DNA of 6,381 nt, from positions 1 to 6,381 of the forward strand of contig JAITJR010000031.1 in assembly GCA_031278855.1 (NCBI GenBank). The letters are read 5' to 3'. The translations under genes and the position numbers were made by a program. The DNA is from Mycoplasmataceae bacterium (lineage in GTDB: Bacteria > Bacillota_I > Bacilli_A > Mycoplasmatales > Mycoplasmoidaceae). How positions within the stretch are numbered: the first letter of the stretch is position 1; each line of letters opens with the position of its first letter. A model generated the notes under the pieces. The model saw only the letters and a program-made list of their open reading frames with translations. It was not told the DNA's origin and searched no databases. This document shows, one piece after another, positions 1 through 6,381 of this stretch.

Positions 1-849
1 TCATATTTTAACAGTTCAAAGGAAATAGAACGAAGGTTAATTCCTTTTGGTTTTAATGGTGTATTTACTAGAAGAAATAATGGTAGTGCCATTCTCAATG
101 GCGGTATTTCGCTTTATTCACCATCAGGAATATATCCTGGTAACGATTCATTAAACTCTGAAGTAGTTAAAAAATTATTAAAGCAAGGAGCGAATTTAGA
201 GATGGCTAATATTATTACTGGGATTTGCGATACCCTAGAGGGGCAAGAAATCACTGCTTTGTTTAAAGCATGACAAGATAAAACCGATGATGCAGATCGT
301 CTAACCGCTTTTAATAATATGATTGCTGAGGTTGATCATTTTGATCAAAGTTTAACTTACATCTATGGTTCCACTGCCGTAGTCATGTTGGTATCAGGGG
401 CAATGGATAAGAGTTCTACGCATGTGATATTCACTAATTTATCCAACACTATTTCTCAAGTTGAATCTACCGTATTAACCATCGTAAGTTTAATGGTTGT
501 TATCATCGTCATGTTAATTACCGTAATGCTAATTGGTGATTCCAAGAAATTAGCTGCCATATTAAAAGCTTTAGGGTATTCCGATGGCGAAAATGCATCT
601 TCCTTTTTAGCAATTTATGTTCCCGTAATTGCCATCGGGTTATTATTGTCAATTCCAATAAGCTTTATGTTAATTTATGGTTTCCAAGCTATTATTTTCT
701 CGGGAGCTGGTATATTATTGACTGCAAATGTCAAATGATGATCATTTTTAATAGGCATTGGGGTGATTGCTGCAATATTTACCGCCAGTGGGTTTTGAGG
801 ATACGCCTCATTAAAAAGAGAAAGACTAATCGACATGATGAAGGGATAA
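1..849 (+). CDS. ABC transporter permease, FtsX/MacB type (5' end outside window)
   Basis: Open from base 1 to TAA at 847-849, giving the last 282 residues; the N-terminus lies upstream. The first 150 or so residues are hydrophilic and probably extracytoplasmic. Three membrane segments follow, at about 157-179, 202-225 and 247-268, ending in a short basic tail (LKRERLIDMMKG). This is the usual C-terminal half of an FtsX-like permease. The loop after the first segment (KKLAAILKALGYSDGE, about 181-197) matches the cytoplasmic coupling region that contacts the ATPase in this family. UGA encodes Trp at codons 91, 246, 247 and 266; read as stops these would break the gene. The ATPase gene starts 3 bases downstream, so the two very likely form one transporter. 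The family exports peptides, lipoproteins or macrolides, or transmits force across the membrane; the substrate here cannot be read from the sequence. Confidence 0.85.
841..845 (+). promoter_or_regulatory. Shine-Dalgarno site of the ABC ATPase gene
   Basis: AAGGG lies 7 bases before the ATG at 853, inside the last codons of the permease gene. It supports this start and suggests coupled translation of the two subunits. Confidence 0.75.
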
Positions 850-852
850 CAC

Positions 853-2196
853 ATGGCAACCATTAATCGTAAAAAATTTATTAATAACCTAACCGAACGT
901 CTAAAACAACGTCATGAAATTATTGCCAAAAACAATAAACAAATTCAAGATGTGGAACAGCGACTTAAACATTACGTCCCTAGAAATCACAAAGAATTTA
1001 GACAATCAGTTAAATTTACTCATTCATTAGTTAAATTGATTAATAGTAACAATGAACAATTAGCCAAAGTCACGCTTTATCAATATGCCATTAAAAAAGC
1101 ACAATTATCCACTAGTCATAATTACAATCAACTAAATTTAGCTCAATTAACTAAATATATTGAATACATTGAAGTATTAAGTCAAAACGATATGTTCCCA
1201 TCAAACATACACACAGTTAATAAGATCAAACGTTCCACTCGCCATTTATATGCCATGAAGTTGCGTTATGTTTATTTAACCAACATTATTTTGCCTAAAA
1301 GTCATGGTCCTAAAAGAATTTATACTAAAACGCACATTAAGCAATTAAAGAAACGAATCGATTATTACATTGACTATATCAAGGGGTTAAAACATTCATT
1401 TGCTGATAAATACATTGCGACTTTGGTAAGACAATTGGAAAAACAAAGCAAGAAAGTTAAACGATACATCGGTAGTAAATATCTAGTTGATTTACAAAAT
1501 GTAATTAAGTATTATAGTAATGGTTCGTTAGTCACTAAGGTTTTAAAAGATGTCAACTTACAAATTAAATATGGTGAATTCGTTGTTATTTTAGGTCCTT
1601 CAGGAAGTGGTAAAACTACGTTATTAAACATCTTGTCAGGTATGGATACCGCTACTTATGGTAATACGATTGTGGCTAATCATAACCTGATTACTTACAA
1701 TTCTGCCCAACTCACTAAATTTAGACGAGATCACATTGGTTATATTTTTCAACAGTACGGTTTGTTGCCTAACTTAACCGTAAGAGAAAACGTCGAAATC
1801 GGTAGTAACTTACAAACAGATTTAAAAAAACGTTTAGACATTGATCAATTACTCAAAACTATCGGCATTTATGAACAACGTAATAAGTATCCTCGTGAAC
1901 TATCTGGTGGTCAACAACAACGTGTATCAATCACAAGAAGTATGGCGAAAAACCCTATGCTAATATTTGGCGATGAGCCTACTGGAGCAATTGATGAAGA
2001 AATGTCTAAACAAATCATGCAATTATTCGTGGATATTAATAAGAAATATAAAACGACAATAATAATTGTCACGCATAACCCAATTTTAGCTGATTTAGCC
2101 ACGATGGTGATTAAAGTAGCTAATGGTAAAATTAGTAAAATTATTAGAAACTCTCATCCTAAAACTGTACAGCAACTCAATTGAGGTAAAATTTAA
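853..2196 (+). CDS. ABC transporter ATPase (LolD/MacB family) with long basic N-terminal extension
   Basis: Encodes 447 residues. The ATPase domain runs from about 207 to the end and has every canonical element: Walker A GPSGSGKT (248-255), Q-loop Q300, signature LSGGQQQR (350-357), Walker B ending in D374-E375, D-loop GAID (378-381) and switch histidine H408. The Q-loop context (GYIFQQYGLLPNLTVREN) is typical of LolD/MacB ATPases that pair with FtsX-like permeases, which fits the upstream neighbour. Residues 1 to about 205 precede the domain and are not part of standard family members (usually about 220-250 residues). This part is helical in appearance and strongly basic, with 30 Lys and 13 Arg against 13 acidic residues in the first 209. 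The true end is TAA at 2194-2196: the TGA at 2182-2184 is read as Trp444. It powers the permease from the cytoplasmic face; the substrate is unknown. Confidence 0.92.
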
Positions 2197-2225
2197 TTGA
2201 TTAAAGTATTACTGTGTTATTAATG

Positions 2226-2705
2226 CTAAATATCGATTTGGATTTTTTTATTACTAGGTACATATTTACGATGAATAACTTGGGCAGCATCTAATAATTT
2301 TTTCGAGGCCTTCACAGCATCTGTATCAGCGTAACGATCTTCGCCATAAACAATTTCTTTAATGCCAGATTGAATGATTGCTTTGGCACATTCGTTACAC
2401 GGAAATAAAGTTACATAAATCTTACATCCAGTTAAATCATTCCCAGCAAAATTTAAAATCGCATTTAATTCTGAATGCACCACATAAAGATATTTTGTTT
2501 CTAATGGCAATCCTTCACGTTTTCATGGAAAAATATCATCACTACAGCCGCGTGGTAATCCATTGTAACCAAGTGAAGCAATACGATTATCAGCCGTAGC
2601 AATACAACAACCAACTTGCGTACCAGGATCCTTAGAACGTAATGCTGAAAGTTTCGCTACTCCCATGAAATATTCATCCCAACTTATGTAATCATTTCTT
2701 TTCAT
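2226..2705 (-). CDS. dCMP deaminase (ComEB-type cytidine/deoxycytidylate deaminase family)
   Basis: Encodes 159 residues, close to the usual family length. It deaminates dCMP to dUMP, the precursor of dTMP. The zinc site is visible: H77 and catalytic E79 in HSELNAI (canonical HAEENAI), and C103 and C106 in PCNECAKAI. The flanking segments GCKIYVTLFPCNECA and IIQSGIKEIVY are highly typical of dCMP deaminases, as are DPGTQVGCCI (26-35) and GYNGLPRGC (46-54). Trp61, in the substrate loop, is encoded by TGA at 2525-2523; under the standard code the gene would appear split in two. The start ATG at 2705 has AGAGG 8 bases upstream (2718-2714), overlapping the stop codon of the preceding gene. It is the last gene of the minus-strand cluster and converges on the ABC ATPase gene with a 29-base gap. 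Confidence 0.95.
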
Positions 2706-2713
2706 CGTGGCAA

Positions 2714-2718
2714 CCTCT
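2714..2718 (-). promoter_or_regulatory. Shine-Dalgarno site of the dCMP deaminase gene
   Basis: AGAGG on the minus strand lies 8 bases before the ATG at 2705. It overlaps the TAG (2719-2717) of the preceding membrane-protein gene, so translation of the two is probably coupled. Confidence 0.7.
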
Positions 2719-3196
2719 ACTTAGTTTTTTGCTTTTTAGCAACTATTTGTTGGTAGACAATTTTATTAATTCAACCTAATTTTTTTAACCACTTTAATTC
2801 TCGCTTAGTAAATTTGACTAAATCAATTGCGTTATATTTAATCACTTGTTGCTTGTATTCCTTTGTTTCTTTATATTTGTCCCGAGATTGTTTATAAAGT
2901 ATTGGAAAATATACCCCACCAATAATAATTCCCAAAATCATCGCAATGACAAAAAGAAAAATACCTAATACCAAAAATATGATATTTGTTCCATTCTTAT
3001 AAGGAATAGGGTCTTCGGCATTAAACCGTAATCCATAAAAATAAAATAAAACTACCGCGATAATAAAAAAAAGAAAAATAATCGACAAAACCCCTAGATA
3101 GAGTCAACGAAATTTAACACGTGATTGCTTACTTTGATGAATTCATAAAGCATGCTGTACCTGTTTATTAAATCATTCCCTTATTTTTCTTTTCAC
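2717..3196 (-). CDS. Small membrane protein of unknown function, two membrane segments
   Basis: Encodes 159 residues from GTG at 3196-3194 to TAG at 2719-2717. I do not recognise the family. A basic N-terminus (1-30) is followed by a membrane segment at about 31-54, a short polar loop (DPIPYKNG), a second membrane segment at about 71-97, and a basic C-terminal region of about 60 residues rich in Lys. By the positive-inside rule both ends should be cytoplasmic. GTG was chosen because GAGGG lies 7 bases upstream at 3208-3204, and because no ATG occurs in frame before the first membrane segment; a TTG at 3088 would remove half of that segment and has no comparable ribosome site. The start overlaps the proS stop by one base. 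UGA encodes Trp at codons 8, 18, 31 and 142. Its place between proS and dCMP deaminase suggests co-transcription but says little about its role. Confidence 0.8.
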
Positions 3197-4611
3197 TAAT
3201 ATGCCCTCGCAAAGTATACAATGTAACGGGCTGGTTTTTTGGTAAAAAAACAAAATTGCTGATCAGCATCTTTTAGTATGCATCGCGGTGATGCTCCAGT
3301 TTGTTCTTTCAGCTTAGTTTCATCAGCTACATTCCCGCCTCATGGAGCTCGTACTATTTTTTTAGCTTTAATCGCTTGATTAAATTCGGTAAGTGTGCAA
3401 ACATCGACAATTGCAGCATTAAGTCTTTGCTCAGCTTTTTGGTATATTTCCTTTTGATATTGCGGTAATATTTCAGTCAATGTTTCATTAATCTTATCTA
3501 GCGTTACCGAAAGTTTTATGCCGTTATCTCTGCGAATTAAAACCACTTTATTTTCCTGCACTTCCTTTGGACCAATTACTAATGTTATTGGTGTACCTTG
3601 AACTTCTTGGTTGGCTATTTTAAAGCCAAAACCTGCAGCAGTATTATCAATACTAACCCGATATTTATTACGGAGCTGTTGATAAAGACGATTAGTCACT
3701 TCTTGCACTTTCGGTTCTTTTTCACTTAATATTGTCAATAATGCGATTTGAATTGGAGCAATGCCAATTGGGAGTACTAAACCCTTATCATCCGCATGAG
3801 TCATAATAACTGCCCCAATAATTCGGGTGGACATACCAGCTGATGTTTGGTATGCAAACTCGTATTGATTGGCCTTATTTTGAAATTTTACATCAAAAGT
3901 CTTGGCAAAATTTTGGCCCAAATAATGTGATGTCGCACATTGTAATCCTTGTCCGTCTTGCATTAACGCTTCGATGGTAAATGTATTATCGGCTCCCGCA
4001 AATCTCTCCCCCACAGTTTTTTCACCTATCAAAGTAGGAATACAGAGAAAATCATTGACAAAATTTTTGTACAATTCAATTAACTCTTTAGCAGTATGAA
4101 TCGCATCCGCGGAGGAGACATGAACCGAATGCATTTCTTGTCAAAAAAATTCAGAATTACGCAAAAATGGTCTCGTATTTTTTTCAGATCGATAAACATT
4201 ACACCATTGGTTGTATTTAATTGGTAAACTGTTGTATGAAGTGATAATTTTTTTAAAGTAATTACAAAAAGCCACTTCACTAGTAGGACGAACAACATAC
4301 GGATCCTCTAATTTTTTATCTCCTTGGTAAGTCACTTGGAAAGATTCAGGAGCAAAACCAGCAACATGTTGCTTTTCTTTCAAAAATTCCGATTGCTTGA
4401 TAAATAATGGTAATTGAACATTTAATACACCTTTAATGGCTAGACGGCTATCTAATTCTTTCACAATATTTTGTCAAATAGCTCAACCATTGGGTTGAAA
4501 AATCATCATCCCTTTAATTGAGGAATATTCAACTAACTTAGCTGCTTTAATTACACTCGTATATCAATCGGCAAAATTTTCGTTACGTGTTACAATTTTT
4601 TCTAATTTCAT
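3196..4611 (-). CDS. proS: Prolyl-tRNA synthetase, archaeal/eukaryotic type
   Basis: Encodes 471 residues and charges tRNA-Pro with proline using ATP, in the cytoplasm. Class II motifs are clear. Motif 1 is around GMMIFQPNGWAIW (34-46). The proline-site loop RPTSEVAF is at 108-115. Motif 2 runs from YNQWCNVYRSE (133-143) through RPFLRNSEFFWQE (147-159). Motif 3 is around TSAGMSTRIIGAVIMTHADD (256-275), followed by GLVLPIGIAPIQ. An anticodon-binding domain follows (about 285-400), then a C-terminal domain ending in ARYIVYFARAY, a hallmark of the archaeal/eukaryotic ProRS class that lacks the large bacterial editing insertion. Trp codons 16, 43, 46, 157 and 424 are UGA, including Trp157 of motif 2. 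The zinc-site cysteines of the C-terminal domain look mostly lost (WGG where WCG is usual; CFFT where CxxC is usual). The ATG start lies 15 bases after the PHP gene stop, with no clear Shine-Dalgarno. Confidence 0.96.
3204..3208 (-). promoter_or_regulatory. Shine-Dalgarno site deciding the GTG start of the small membrane protein
   Basis: GAGGG on the minus strand lies inside the last codons of proS, 7 bases before the GTG at 3196. It is the main reason to choose GTG over a downstream TTG. Confidence 0.7.
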
Positions 4612-4619
4612 TAAGATGA

Positions 4620-4625
4620 ATTATA
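4620..4625 (-). promoter_or_regulatory. TATAAT box just upstream of proS (possible internal promoter)
   Basis: A perfect TATAAT on the minus strand ends 8 bases before the proS ATG. If used, transcription would begin at or next to the ATG, giving a leaderless or nearly leaderless mRNA. No -35 match is seen at the expected distance, and AT-rich DNA yields such boxes by chance. Confidence 0.3.
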
Positions 4626-4626
4626 T

Positions 4627-5412
4627 CTAACGAAAATACTTAATATCTACCTTATCAATGAGATTTTTAGCTAACCCATAGGTAATGGCGAGTGTTCTAG
4701 CTTTTGCTAATCATTCTCGTTTTAAAGTCGCTATGTCATGGGCATCTGCTTCAATAATCACTTGGGCATTACTTTGGGCCACTTCATGCCAAAATAATCT
4801 CGATGGATAATTAAAATCATTACGTATTTGATGAATACCATTGGCATTAAATCCTAACGGTACCTGATATTTAATACTTAACGTAATGATTTGTTGTGTC
4901 AATCATTTGGCATCATCATCTCATTTACGATAACTCTGTAATCAAATATCAGGGTGAGCATAAAAAGAAAATAAGTCACTTTTCATTGCCAAAACGGTAT
5001 TATCATAGTATTCATCCAAATCGCTTTTAGTACAAGTTTTTTCCATGACTAATCTAGGGTTTGGTTTTCATAGATCACCGAAATAGTGATTACCAAAAAT
5101 AAAATAATCTCCTGGCGAGTTACGAGCGAATTGATCAAAATAAGTTTTGTTCCACTTTGAGTATTCTGCCTCGTATCCAAAATGAATTTTTAGTCGATTA
5201 GCATATTTTTGATTCATTTGATCAATGCGGTCACGTAAAGTTTGAATTTCAGCACGAGTTGGTCTAAGCATATATTTGTTTCCGTCTAACGGAATATGTT
5301 CAGTAAAAAATAATGCTTGATATCCTTCTTTCAGGGCTAAACGAACGACATCTTCTAATGTATTAGAAGCATGTCGACAACATTGATCATGAATATGATA
5401 CACTTGATTCAT
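4627..5412 (-). CDS. PHP-domain phosphoesterase, histidinol-phosphatase (HisK/HisJ)-like
   Basis: Encodes 261 residues, normal for this family (about 260-280). PHP enzymes are metal-dependent phosphoesterases; the best-known close relatives hydrolyse histidinol phosphate. Expected metal-site residues are present: HIH (H6, H8) and H14 near the N-terminus, TEH (37-39), YEAEY (80-84), GNHY with H109, AHPD (152-155) and DAH (223-225). The stretch SNTLEDVVRLALKEGYQALFFTEH follows the HisK pattern closely (listed here only as a landmark, residues 16-39). UGA encodes Trp at codons 115, 157, 164, 170 and 234; under the standard code the gene would fall into several pieces. No Shine-Dalgarno is evident before ATG 5412, but no other in-frame start fits, since the metal-binding HxH is at residues 6-8. 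Mollicutes generally lack histidine biosynthesis, so the true substrate is probably something else. It heads the cluster with proS, 15 bases downstream. Confidence 0.88.
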
Positions 5413-5550
5413 TTGCTGAGTATTAAAACATAATAATTTGATTTAGTAGGAACGTTTACAAAAAGCGTCTTTTTTAATGACCATTAGCAAAATTGGCACT
5501 TCATGAAACGACTGCATAGCAAAAGCGATGGTGGAAAGATAATGAATTGA
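5413..5550. other. Intergenic stretch between lipoprotein and PHP genes
   Basis: These 138 bases should hold the lipoprotein 3' end and the PHP-operon promoter. I see no strong -35/-10 pair; AT-rich candidates such as TATTAT near 5430 on the minus strand are weak. The frame of the lipoprotein stays open past its TAG for 35 more codons, to a TAA at 5445-5443; an ATG inside this stretch would give a 24-residue peptide with no ribosome site or recognised family. No tRNA or known RNA is visible. Confidence 0.4.
5460..5474. terminator. Weak hairpin, possible terminator after the lipoprotein gene
   Basis: AAAAAG and CTTTTT form a 6-bp inverted repeat around a 3-base loop, about 77 bases after the lipoprotein stop. 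It is mostly A-T pairs, with T-tracts on both strands. The stem is too weak to be convincing as an intrinsic terminator. Confidence 0.25.
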
Positions 5551-6150
5551 CTATAAGTTTCCGCGATAAAATTCAAAATTTAGCAAGTTAATGGCTTTAT
5601 CTCCTATTTTTGAATCCTCAATATCTGAAAAATTAATACGACTATTGGGAACTGCAAATATTGATCACTTACCTTCTGGTGCTGCTCTTCTGAGCCAGAT
5701 TTCATTATGAGAAAATGAACCACCGTCGAATGAAACTTGTTCTCCTTTGCCTATTAAAACTAGGAACCCTTCTGATGACAATAATAAATCAGTATTCAAA
5801 TCATGTCTTCATTCGTATGGAGTTTTTGGATTAGCAGTACCATCGTGTAAGGCATAATATAAAATTCCTTCAAAAATATAGTGCTCAGAATCAAAGTGGG
5901 GATTAGTCTTCTGATTCATATCAAATTGAAGATAACATGATTCTTCACTATTTCTTTGGATGAGTGTGTTGTATTTAGAACTTCAATATGGAGGATTCGA
6001 CGGTTCGCTACTTGCAGTTATACCTTTAATACTCGTCATATCGATTGAATATGTTTGACTACAACTAGCTAATGCAGTTGATATCACTAATCCACCAAGT
6101 CCTAGAATGCTTATGGCACTAACCGCACCAATTAATTTTAATTTTTTCAT
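5551..6150 (-). CDS. Surface lipoprotein of unknown function
   Basis: Encodes 199 residues. The N-terminus is a lipoprotein signal peptide: MKKLK, a hydrophobic stretch (about 6-26), and lipobox LASC with the lipidated Cys at position 30. The mature protein is therefore expected to be anchored to the outer face of the cell membrane. The remaining 170 residues are polar and I recognise no domain; there is a Cys at 72 and aromatic residues are scattered throughout. Trp codons 56, 114 and 162 are UGA, while codon 152 is UGG. ATG 6150 is preceded by AAGGAA (6166-6161) with a 10-base spacer, which supports this start. It ends at TAG 5553-5551. It lies downstream of rplL on the same strand but is separated from it by a strong hairpin terminator, so it likely has its own promoter or depends on readthrough. 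Species-specific lipoproteins are a main class of variable surface antigens in mollicutes. Confidence 0.88.
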
Positions 6151-6160
6151 TATTTTTTAT

Positions 6161-6166
6161 TTCCTT
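6161..6166 (-). promoter_or_regulatory. Shine-Dalgarno site of the lipoprotein gene
   Basis: AAGGAA on the minus strand lies 10 bases before ATG 6150, immediately downstream of the terminator-like hairpin. Confidence 0.65.
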
Positions 6167-6183
6167 ATTAAAAATTAATAGCA

Positions 6184-6217
6184 AAAAACAAGAGCTCTAA
6201 GACGAACTCTTGTTTTT
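6184..6217. terminator. Hairpin terminator after rplL, bidirectional in form
   Basis: AAAAACAAGAG (6184-6194) and CTCTTGTTTTT (6207-6217) are perfect 11-bp inverted repeats around a 12-base loop. On the minus strand the stem is followed by a run of six T, the form of a Rho-independent terminator, placed about 95 bases after the rplL stop. The plus strand also ends in T5. It lies 33 bases upstream of the lipoprotein ATG. Confidence 0.75.
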
Positions 6218-6235
6218 AGAAAAGAAGACAAAATG

Positions 6236-6248
6236 GTGCTTAAAGCAC
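6236..6248. repeat. Short inverted repeat GTGCTTAAAGCAC
   Basis: A 6-bp inverted repeat around a single central base, between the poly-C run and the terminator hairpin. Its size is compatible with a small protein-binding site, but it may be chance. Confidence 0.35.
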
Positions 6249-6260
6249 TAGCAGATTTGT

Positions 6261-6270
6261 CCCCCCCCCC
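6261..6270. repeat. Poly-C run of 10 (poly-G on the transcribed minus strand)
   Basis: Ten consecutive C residues in otherwise AT-rich DNA, 45 bases after the rplL stop codon and about 110 bases before the lipoprotein ATG. Such homopolymers are prone to length change by slipped-strand mispairing and also to sequencing error. Confidence 0.9.
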
Positions 6271-6291
6271 TATGTAATAATTGCATGGGAG
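6266..6291. repeat. Imperfect inverted repeat that includes the poly-C run
   Basis: The core ATGTAATAATTGCAT (6272-6286) is palindromic apart from one T/G position. It is flanked by C residues of the poly-C run on one side and GGGAG (6287-6291) on the other, with T6271 bulged. RNA from either strand could fold into a hairpin using part of the homopolymer as one arm. Confidence 0.5.
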
Positions 6292-6292
6292 A

Positions 6293-6298
6293 ATTATA
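6293..6298 (-). promoter_or_regulatory. TATAAT box between rplL and the lipoprotein gene
   Basis: A perfect TATAAT on the minus strand, 14 bases after the rplL stop. A weak -35-like TTGAAG lies 19 bases further upstream, inside the end of rplL. If used, transcription would start just before the palindrome/poly-G segment and pass through the terminator hairpin to reach the lipoprotein gene. Confidence 0.35.
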
Positions 6299-6312
6299 TA
6301 AATAATGTTGAA

Positions 6313-6381
6313 TTATGCTTCAATTTTAACTTTTGCACCAACAGCTTCAAATTTTTTCTTAATTTCTTCAGCTTCTTCTGG
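6313..6381 (-). CDS. rplL: 50S ribosomal protein L7/L12 (bL12), C-terminal end only
   Basis: The last 22 codons before TAA (6315-6313) read PEEAEEIKKKFEAVGAKVKI plus EA. This matches the conserved end of bL12, the stalk protein that recruits translation factors to the ribosome (typical form: AEEIKKKLEEAGAKVELK). The rest lies beyond the right edge. The hairpin at 6184-6217 is its probable transcription terminator. Confidence 0.93.
   Translation of the reverse strand, partial: PEEAEEIKKKFEAVGAKVKIEA

Noticed and set aside
675..863. Minus-strand open frame antisense to the permease end
   Set aside because: Shadow of the permease gene: no ribosome site, no recognisable protein, and the opposite strand is clearly coding.
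2176..2185. Perfect palindrome CTCAATTGAG at the end of the ATPase gene
   Set aside because: Ten bases, inside coding sequence and AT-centred; easily chance, with no second copy seen.
2205..2227. Inverted repeat AGTATTA/TAATGCT in the convergent gap between the ATPase and dCMP deaminase genes, as a terminator
   Set aside because: Only 7 pairs with one G-U, AT-rich, and no T-tract after it on either strand.
2378..2599. Plus-strand open frame opposite dCMP deaminase
   Set aside because: Fully antisense to a well-conserved enzyme, and its translation has low-complexity AT-driven composition.
4080..4298. Minus-strand open frame overlapping proS in another frame
   Set aside because: Lies across ProRS motif 2, which is certain in its own frame.
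2226..5412. Apparent frameshifts or pseudogenes in dCMP deaminase, proS and PHP genes
   Set aside because: All apparent breaks are in-frame TGA codons; reading TGA as Trp restores full-length proteins with intact motifs.
5413..5550. tRNA or small structured RNA in the intergenic gap
   Set aside because: No cloverleaf arms, T-loop motif or strong stem found by eye.

Overview
The window looks like AT-rich mollicute DNA (Mycoplasma/Spiroplasma/Entomoplasma relatives) that reads UGA as tryptophan. Seven of the eight genes stay open only under translation table 4. By hand count, 23 tryptophans are UGA and 6 are UGG, and several UGA codons fall at conserved family positions. Other mollicute traits are a lipoprotein signal peptide, an archaeal/eukaryotic-type prolyl-tRNA synthetase and short, overlapping gene spacing. 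I cannot name the genus.

Layout. Positions 1-2196 on the + strand carry an ABC transporter pair: the C-terminal 282 residues of an FtsX/MacB-type permease, then an ATPase with an unusual, very basic N-terminal extension of about 205 residues. They converge, with a 29-base gap, on a minus-strand cluster that reads from 5412 down to 2226: a PHP-family phosphoesterase (HisK-like), prolyl-tRNA synthetase (proS), an unrecognised small protein with two membrane segments, and dCMP deaminase. Gaps in the cluster are 15 bases, a 1-base overlap and 11 bases, so co-transcription is likely. Upstream on the same strand lie a 199-residue lipoprotein of unknown function (6150-5551) and the last 22 codons of rplL (ribosomal protein bL12).

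The most interesting non-coding stretch is 6151-6312, between rplL and the lipoprotein gene. It holds a run of 10 C residues inside an imperfect hairpin, a TATAAT box, and an 11-bp hairpin with T-tracts on both sides that probably terminates rplL transcription. That hairpin sits only 33 bases before the lipoprotein start codon, so it may also influence lipoprotein expression.

The genes do not form one obvious pathway. The minus-strand cluster combines translation (proS), dTMP supply (dCMP deaminase) and an unknown phosphoesterase, as is common in compact mollicute genomes. I see no tRNA gene, CRISPR array, insertion sequence or clear novel defence system. No stretch over 300 bases lacks a gene.
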